Assembly: GCA_902614975.1 (NCBI GenBank)
Contig: CACMND010000001.1
Span: 1 to 64,000, forward strand
Reading direction: 5' to 3'
DNA length: 64,000 nucleotides
DNA from: an uncultured Pelagibacteraceae bacterium
GTDB lineage: Bacteria > Pseudomonadota > Alphaproteobacteria > Pelagibacterales > Pelagibacteraceae
The translations under genes and the position numbers were made by a program. Below, piece after piece: positions 58,741-64,000 of the stretch; the first letter of the stretch is position 1; each line of letters begins with the position of its first letter. The notes under the pieces are model-generated. The model worked only from the letters and a program-made list of their open reading frames with translations, was not told where the DNA came from and ran no database searches.

Positions 58741-59704
58741 ATTTGGCTTTTTGAAGAACTGATTGAGTGGCATTTGGATACTGTTTTTTAACACCAGCAA
58801 TCATTAAGCAACCCTGATCTTTCTCTCCTATTTGAACTAAAGATACACCAAGCTTCAAAAGGTTAATGGGTGCTTTTTCACTCTTGGGATATTTTTGGTA
58901 ACCCTCTAAATAAGCAGATGCTGCATCTGTATAGAGCTGTCTTATTCTAAAAGTTTCTGCATACCAATACTGTGCGTTTCCAGAAAGATCATTATCTGGA
59001 TTTGTATCAACAAATTCTCTGAATGCTCTTTCTGCCATATTATAATCTCCCACCTTTAAAAAACTAGTTGCGAATTCATATTGCTCTAAAGGAGAAGAGT
59101 CAGGTAAAATTTTTTCTTCGTTTATAAAATTTTCTGTCAAAATTGTCTGAGTCGTTTCGACAGACTGTATAGCTTGTGTATCATTTGTGTCTGTCATGTC
59201 CTTATATGATATTGTACCTAAATCTTGAGGTTGGGATGAGCCTGGCATAATTTTTTTACTGGCTAGATCATTATCTAGATTTTCATTTGTAATTAAGTTT
59301 TCTTGATTGTTATCACTTTTTTGAACGAAGTTAGAATTATTTTCTAAATCTTGAAATCTTAATTGATTATCTGCTTGTGTTTTAGACAGTCTTGACGATA
59401 ATTTATCTACTTTAAAATTAATTTCTTCAAATTTGTTAGTCAAATTTTGAAATTGTTTTTCTATTTCAGACAATTTTAATAGATGTCTTGTCAAGACATC
59501 TTCGGTTTCCTTATTTGTCAAAGCAGTTTCACCTTCAGTTTTTTTCTGAAATGATTCTGAATAAACTGCCCTTTCCAAAGTTCTAAGATCTTTTTGAATA
59601 ATTTCTAAAATTTCTCTCATGCTAAGTTCCTCAGAAGCTGCACTGAATGAAATAAAAAATATAGAGATTATATAAGTAAAAATGTTGGCGTACTTTTTAA
59701 ACAT
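58700..59704 (-). CDS. cpoB: CpoB/YbgF, Tol-Pal associated periplasmic coordinator
   Basis: This 334-residue protein has a signal peptide (about 1-23), an N-terminal coiled-coil region (about 60-125) and C-terminal TPR repeats (about 208-322, with YEFATSFLKVGDYNMAERAFREF). This is the standard CpoB plan. It coordinates PBP1B-type synthesis with Tol-driven outer-membrane constriction in E. coli. A hairpin terminator separates it from pal. It overlaps the tilS start. Confidence 0.9.
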   Translation of the reverse strand: MFKKYANIFTYIISIFFISFSAASEELSMREILEIIQKDLRTLERAVYSESFQKKTEGETALTNKETEDVLTRHLLKLSEIEKQFQNLTNKFEEINFKVDKLSSRLSKTQADNQLRFQDLENNSNFVQKSDNNQENLITNENLDNDLASKKIMPGSSQPQDLGTISYKDMTDTNDTQAIQSVETTQTILTENFINEEKILPDSSPLEQYEFATSFLKVGDYNMAERAFREFVDTNPDNDLSGNAQYWYAETFRIRQLYTDAASAYLEGYQKYPKSEKAPINLLKLGVSLVQIGEKDQGCLMIAGVKKQYPNATQSVLQKAKYEEKKFECTKENS

Positions 59705-59735
59705 TAAATTATTTTTTAATTATAATGATGGCAAA

Positions 59736-59778
59736 AAAAAGACCCTGAAATTATTTATAATAATCTTAGGGTCTTTAA
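59736..59778 (-). terminator. rho-independent terminator after pal
   Basis: AAAGACCCT (59738-59746) and AGGGTCTTT (59768-59776) form a 9-bp stem, with an inner AT-rich part (ATTATT/AATAAT) extending the hairpin. Read on the minus strand the hairpin is followed by a run of eight T, so it should end transcription of pal; the A-run on the other side could let it work in both directions. Confidence 0.85.
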
Positions 59779-59794
59779 AATATTTCAAATAGCT

Positions 59795-60283
59795 TTAATT
59801 AGCTTTTACGGTTACAGATCTTCTGTTTTTCGACCAAGAAAGTGGGTTTGAACCTGAGTCAACAGGTCTTTCTTTACCATAACTTATTACTGAAATTCTG
59901 TCTGCAGATATTCCGTAAGTTATAAGATAATCTTTGGCAGCATTTGCTCTTCTTTCACCTAATGCTAAGTTGTATTCCCTTGTTCCTCTTTCATCTGCGT
60001 GGCCTTCGACCACAACATTGATGCTAGAATTCTCTCTTAACCAGTTTGCTTGTTTCCTTAATGTGTCTCTTGATTTAGTTGTTAAAATAGACTCGTTTGT
60101 TGCAAAAAATACTCTGTCTGGAACACCGTCAGCTAAATATTTAACAGTATCAGTGCCTGTATAAACATCACCTTGCATTTGACCTTCTACTTTTGTAGTG
60201 GTTTTTTTTGTTGCACAAGCTGATACGATTAAACTTAATAATATAACTAGAAAAGTATTTCTAAATGATTTGCTAAAATTCAT
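59795..60283 (-). CDS. pal: Pal, peptidoglycan-associated lipoprotein
   Basis: This 162-residue lipoprotein has a signal peptide with lipobox LIVSAC (Cys23) and a C-terminal OmpA-like peptidoglycan-binding domain (VVVEGHADERGTREYNLALG, about 91-110, with the Asp/Arg ligands of the diaminopimelate site). It anchors the outer membrane to peptidoglycan and binds TolB. A strong Shine-Dalgarno AAGGAG at 60289-60294 is 5 bases from the ATG, and a terminator follows the gene, so it may be an abundant separate message. Confidence 0.96.
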   Translation of the reverse strand: MNFSKSFRNTFLVILLSLIVSACATKKTTTKVEGQMQGDVYTGTDTVKYLADGVPDRVFFATNESILTTKSRDTLRKQANWLRENSSINVVVEGHADERGTREYNLALGERRANAAKDYLITYGISADRISVISYGKERPVDSGSNPLSWSKNRRSVTVKAN

Positions 60284-60382
60284 TAATGCTCCTTAATATT
60301 TTATTAGAACTTTTTCACAACTAATTAGATGTTTCAAGCATAAAAATCAACTTAATTTATATTAAAAATTAATAAAAAAGGC

Positions 60383-61729
60383 CTAATTACTGAGTAAAGA
60401 CGACCAAGATGGGTCGGATGCGTCAGTCTCAGTTTGAACCTGCCTTTCATTGTATCCTGTAAGATCTATAGACCAAAGTTTTGCACTAAATCCTTCACCT
60501 TTATCGTTAGATTTGGTCTCTCTATAAAAAATTAATACCCTTCCATTAGGAGACCATGAGGGAGCTTCTTGATAGTAATTTTCGGTTAACAATCTCTCAC
60601 CCGAACCATCTGTTCGCATAACACCAATGTAAAATTTCCCTTTATGTAATTTTGTGAATGCAATTAAATCACCTCTTGGAGACCATACGGGCGTGCCATA
60701 CAATCCTTTTCCAAATGAAATTCTTTTTACATTTGACCCATCAGATTTCATTACGTAAATTTGTTGATACCCACTCCTATCAGAATTAAATGTTATAAAT
60801 CGATTATCAGGTGAGTATGATGGCGATGTATCAATTGATGGATGATTTGTTATTCTTTCAACAATTCTATTTTCTAAATCCATAGTATAAATATCTGAGT
60901 TACCGTCTTTTGCAAAACTCATAATAATTTTCTTTCCATCTGGAGAAAATCTTGGAGCAAATGTCATTCCTGGAAAATCACCAACCACTTCCTGCGTACC
61001 AGTTTCAATATCTAATAAATACACTCTTGGTAGATTTTTAAAATAAGATAGGTAAGTTACCATCTGACTTGTCGGATTAAATCTAGGAGTTAAAACTAAT
61101 TCATTTCCTAATGTTAAATATTTTGTGTTAAAACCGTCTTGATCCATAATAGCCAACTTCTTAACTCTTGCAGTTTTAGGTCCTTCTTCAGATACATAAA
61201 TAATTCTGGTATCAAAATATCCCTTTTCTCCAGTTAATCTCTCATAAACTTTATCAGAAATTATATGTCCAACTCTCCTCCAATTACTTGGAACCGTTGT
61301 AAATGCTAAAGCCATCATTTCTCTTCCAGCTAAAATATCCCATAGTCTAAATTCAACTTTTAACTTTTTGTCCTCAATTGTTACTTTACCTGTAATTAAA
61401 GCTTGAGCTTTAATCAATGCCCAATCTTCAAATCTTGGTTTTAAATGAGCAATATCTGGCTTTTGTAAAAATGCTTCTTTACTAAGAGGATTAAATAAAC
61501 CTGATATTTTCAAATTATTTTCTACAACTAATGAAATTTCAGATCCAACATTTTCAATTTTAAGTTCATTAATTGAATTTCTTTTTGAATTGTCATCCTG
61601 AAACAATGGAGAAACTGCAATTGGTAACGGATCTAAATTACCCCTAGTTATATCAATCTCTATTAATGAATAAGCCTTAGCTGATAATAAAAAAAATATA
61701 ATAAAAAATAAATTAATTATTCTAATCAT
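60383..61729 (-). CDS. tolB: TolB, Tol-Pal periplasmic beta-propeller
   Basis: This 448-residue secreted protein has an N-terminal domain (about 22-165) and a six-bladed propeller made of WD40-like repeats ([22 protein letters not shown], shortened, [38 protein letters not shown]). It shuttles between Pal and TolA. Its start overlaps the tolA stop at base 61729. It is followed by a 99-base spacer before pal. Confidence 0.96.
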   Translation of the reverse strand: MIRIINLFFIIFFLLSAKAYSLIEIDITRGNLDPLPIAVSPLFQDDNSKRNSINELKIENVGSEISLVVENNLKISGLFNPLSKEAFLQKPDIAHLKPRFEDWALIKAQALITGKVTIEDKKLKVEFRLWDILAGREMMALAFTTVPSNWRRVGHIISDKVYERLTGEKGYFDTRIIYVSEEGPKTARVKKLAIMDQDGFNTKYLTLGNELVLTPRFNPTSQMVTYLSYFKNLPRVYLLDIETGTQEVVGDFPGMTFAPRFSPDGKKIIMSFAKDGNSDIYTMDLENRIVERITNHPSIDTSPSYSPDNRFITFNSDRSGYQQIYVMKSDGSNVKRISFGKGLYGTPVWSPRGDLIAFTKLHKGKFYIGVMRTDGSGERLLTENYYQEAPSWSPNGRVLIFYRETKSNDKGEGFSAKLWSIDLTGYNERQVQTETDASDPSWSSLLSN

Positions 61730-62697
61730 TATCCTCCAAGCATATCACGAGCATCAAAATTTAAAATCATATTTTTCCATCTTTCATAACCACTTGTGGG
61801 AACTTTTAATGGATTGCATAGCTGAATTGCTCTCCTGACACTATCAGCTAAAGTTCTAAATTTTTCTTTCCCAGGCGTATTCATTTTTACGTGATCTAGC
61901 ATTTCAAGCTTTTCAATTGTTCCGTCTGGTTTTAATTGGAGTTTAACTCTCACCAATAAATCTTCACTAAATGGCAAACCTATAGGAACACTCCAACAAG
62001 TAAATATTTGTGCCTTTAAAGCATCTTCCTCACTTAATGTTAGCTTTGAATAGTCCATAGTCTCATCAGTTGATTGAGAAATCTTATCAACTTCCTTTTT
62101 TGTTTCTGCTAAATTTTCTTTTTTTTTATCAATTAAAGCTGCAATTTCATTTAAATCCAATTTTTCTTTTTTTTCAAATTCAGATACTTGTTTAACTTTT
62201 TTTTCATCCAAAATTGGTTTTTTAGTTTGAACTATTTTTTTGATATTTTCGTCGTTGATTTCTTTTGAAGGTTTCTGCTTTTTTTCTTCTTTAGGTTGAA
62301 TTTTTTGTTTATCTTCATCTGGCATAGGTACAGCATTTAATTTTTCTTTTTTTAACTTTTCTATTTTATTTTCACTGGTTGGTGTTTTTTTCGATACAAC
62401 TTTAGAAATTTCATTTTTTTTTTTATCTTTCTGAACTTCTTTTTTTTCATCTTTTTTGACTTTTTTAGGAGGAGCCTGTTCAGACAAAAGCTTTTCATTT
62501 TCCTTTTTTGCCTTTTCAATTATTTTTGATGCCTTTGGTGCAAAAGGAATATTTGTCTTTTCGGCTATTTGAATAAGTTCAACAGAAATAAGAGGTGGGA
62601 TATCCAGAGGTTTTTTGGCAACAAATGGCAAAGCCAAAATACTCACCATAACAATAGCAATATGAAATCCAGATGAGATTAAAAGACCTCGATACAC
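61729..62697 (-). CDS. tolA: TolA, inner-membrane to periplasm spanning protein
   Basis: This 322-residue protein has one N-terminal membrane helix (about 9-27), a long Lys/Glu-rich helical domain (about 55-215) and a C-terminal TolA/TonB-like domain (about 225-322, with [10 protein letters not shown] and [18 protein letters not shown]). The middle domain spans the periplasm to Pal/TolB. Family sequence is weakly conserved, so the call leans on architecture and place after tolR. Confidence 0.93.
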   Translation of the reverse strand: MYRGLLISSGFHIAIVMVSILALPFVAKKPLDIPPLISVELIQIAEKTNIPFAPKASKIIEKAKKENEKLLSEQAPPKKVKKDEKKEVQKDKKKNEISKVVSKKTPTSENKIEKLKKEKLNAVPMPDEDKQKIQPKEEKKQKPSKEINDENIKKIVQTKKPILDEKKVKQVSEFEKKEKLDLNEIAALIDKKKENLAETKKEVDKISQSTDETMDYSKLTLSEEDALKAQIFTCWSVPIGLPFSEDLLVRVKLQLKPDGTIEKLEMLDHVKMNTPGKEKFRTLADSVRRAIQLCNPLKVPTSGYERWKNMILNFDARDMLGG

Positions 62698-62702
62698 AAT
62701 CT

Positions 62703-63119
62703 TTATCTCTCTTTGTTCGGTTCAGATATTAAAGCAACTTTTGTAAATCCTGACCCAGAGAGCATTCCCATAATTTCAAGAACCCTTCCATAGTTAATCG
62801 CCTTGTCTCCCCTAACATATATTCTTGTATCAGTTCTATTATTTGATACTGCTAATATTTTTACAATTAAATTGTTAAACTCAACTTTTGTTTCCTGAAT
62901 AAAAATTTCACCTTTAGAATTGATTGTTAAAGTTAATGGTTCATTTTCCTCAGGAAGTGTATCAGCAGAAGTTTCTGGCAAATCTACCTGCACTCCAACA
63001 GTAAGTAATGGTGCTGTGACCATGAATATAATTAGTAAAACCAACATTACATCAACAAATGGTGTAACATTAATTTCACTCATTGGATCATTTCTTGAAC
63101 TTTTTAGCTTAAATGCCAT
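62703..63119 (-). CDS. tolR: TolR, ExbD-family motor subunit
   Basis: This 138-residue ExbD/TolR protein has one membrane helix (about 20-38) containing the essential Asp of INVTPFVDVMLVLLIIFMV and a periplasmic domain (RGDKAINYGRVLEIMG). With TolQ it uses the proton motive force to energise TolA. It starts directly before the tolQ stop on the minus strand, so the two are coupled. Confidence 0.96.
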   Translation of the reverse strand: MAFKLKSSRNDPMSEINVTPFVDVMLVLLIIFMVTAPLLTVGVQVDLPETSADTLPEENEPLTLTINSKGEIFIQETKVEFNNLIVKILAVSNNRTDTRIYVRGDKAINYGRVLEIMGMLSGSGFTKVALISEPNKER

Positions 63120-63794
63120 TTAAATTATCGATAAGAATCTTTTTGAAAAATTTTCTAATTTTTGCGCGTATTTTCTAGAGTCAGAATTAAATTTATTAAA
63201 CGCAATTACAGCAGGAATTGCAGCTAACAATCCAAGGGCGGTTGCAAATAAAGCTTCTGCAATACCAGGTGCTACTATTGCCAAACTAGTATTTCTTGAA
63301 ATTGCAATCGATTGAAATGAATTCATAATACCCCAAACAGTACCAAATAAACCTATAAATGGAGCAGTTGATCCTACGGTTGCTAAAAAACTATTATACT
63401 TTTCAACTACAACCATTTGTTTTTCAATATTTACTTCTAAAACACTTGATAACCTTTCAGATAAATTTGATTTTGATCTTGTTTTCATAACGGTTTGCAT
63501 AGAAGTTTTAAATAATTTGGCCATAGGATCTTCAATATTTGTGGGCAGACTGTTATAAAATGTTTCGGCAGATTTTGATTTCCAAAATTTTTCCTCAAAC
63601 TCTTCTGCACTTTTATTAATTTTCCTAAACATTCTTATTTTCTCAAAAATTATTGCCCATGAGTAAATAGAACTTAGAATTAATATTATAATGACTGATT
63701 TGACAATTATATCAGCTCTTAAAAAGAGACTAATTAAAGAGAAATCTGTGTTGCTTGCTAAACCTAAACTTTGAGTTGCGATATCTGCATCCAT
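63120..63794 (-). CDS. tolQ: TolQ, ExbB/MotA-family motor subunit
   Basis: This 224-residue protein has three membrane helices (about 24-48, 132-155 and 168-192). The family signature APFIGLFGTVWGIMNSF and IAVVAPGIAEALFATALGLLAAIPAV-type segment (here LAIVAPGIAEALFATALGLL) are present. It forms the proton channel with TolR. It is the first gene of the tol operon in this window; a 56-base spacer separates it from the partial gene upstream. Confidence 0.97.
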   Translation of the reverse strand: MDADIATQSLGLASNTDFSLISLFLRADIIVKSVIIILILSSIYSWAIIFEKIRMFRKINKSAEEFEEKFWKSKSAETFYNSLPTNIEDPMAKLFKTSMQTVMKTRSKSNLSERLSSVLEVNIEKQMVVVEKYNSFLATVGSTAPFIGLFGTVWGIMNSFQSIAISRNTSLAIVAPGIAEALFATALGLLAAIPAVIAFNKFNSDSRKYAQKLENFSKRFLSII

Positions 63795-63850
63795 TCATTC
63801 ATTTCTCATTAAAATATGTCATTAATTTGACTTCAAAATTCTCTATTGGA

Positions 63851-64000
63851 CTAGTTATCGTTGTTTTCCCTTATGTTTTCAAAGTATTGAGCAATTAAAA
63901 TAGCATCAGCTTTGTTATTGTCTTTCTTTCTATATAGCTTATGAGAGATTTTGGGAAACATTTCTATTGCCTTAGTTCTGCTTGCGTCTTTTTCGGAATT
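63851..64000 (-). CDS. C-terminal fragment of a possible RuvC-like/RNase H-fold nuclease, truncated by window end
   Basis: The minus-strand frame is open from base 64000 to a TAG at 63853-63851, giving 49 codons. The tail KAIEMFPKISHKLYRKK then KADAILIAQYFENI has the pattern of an RNase H-fold/RuvC-type resolvase C-terminus, where the final acidic residue lies in an A-D-A-L-like helix. No start is in the window and the identification is tentative; ruv genes often sit upstream of tolQ in proteobacteria. Confidence 0.35.
   Translation of the reverse strand, partial: NSEKDASRTKAIEMFPKISHKLYRKKDNNKADAILIAQYFENIRENNDN

Overview
The window is about 70% A+T, almost entirely coding, and has very short spacers. 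It carries a circularly permuted two-piece tmRNA gene, an RpoH-type sigma factor with the RpoH box, ThyX rather than ThyA, and tightly overlapping genes. Together these point to a streamlined marine alphaproteobacterium of the SAR11/Pelagibacterales type. This is inferred from gene content and base composition; no database search was possible. No insertion sequence, prophage, integrase or CRISPR array was seen.

Layout. 1-883: the end of an outer-membrane barrel protein with a coiled-coil tail. 872-5325 (minus): transglutaminase/DUF3488 protein, DUF58 protein and MoxR ATPase, then an orphan prepilin peptidase. 5494-11763: a signalling region with a cytosolic GAF-PP2C phosphatase on the plus strand facing a four-gene minus-strand operon (membrane CHASE2-PP2C phosphatase, TPR/outer-membrane barrel protein, FecR-domain protein, secreted protein). 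11839-26836 (minus): a long co-oriented run, read in transcription order hflK, hflC, DUF2065, degP, miaA, ilvB, ilvH, ilvC, leuA, mreB, mreC, mreD, mrdA, rodA. It joins membrane quality control, branched-chain amino acid synthesis and the rod-shape machinery. 26891-31191: an Mrp ATPase without its usual CxxC, an SGNH hydrolase, and a carbamoyltransferase/DUF5989/SxtJ-like cluster whose 49-codon middle gene is easily missed.

31211-34453: thyX, the permuted tmRNA gene, tRNA-Leu(GAG), nadA and nadC. 34463-40866 (minus): sppA-like peptidase, glyQ, glyS, ppdK. 40975-46738: isoprenoid genes (ispB, dxs, ispA, xseB) interleaved with pdxH and aroC. 46759-51221 (plus): Sua5/TsaC, a two-gene ABC exporter, rluD and rpoH, with tRNA-Arg(TCG) on the opposite strand. 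51234-57622 (minus): ftsH, folP, glmM, thiD, purA. 57691-63794 (minus): the full Tol-Pal set tolQ-tolR-tolA-tolB-pal-cpoB, followed by tilS. The last 150 bases hold the C-terminus of a possible RuvC-like nuclease.

Most of the window is core housekeeping. The parts that are not routine are the CHASE2/FecR/PP2C locus, the carbamoyltransferase-DUF5989-SxtJ-SGNH neighbourhood, the CxxC-less Mrp, and the atypical T-loop of the tmRNA.
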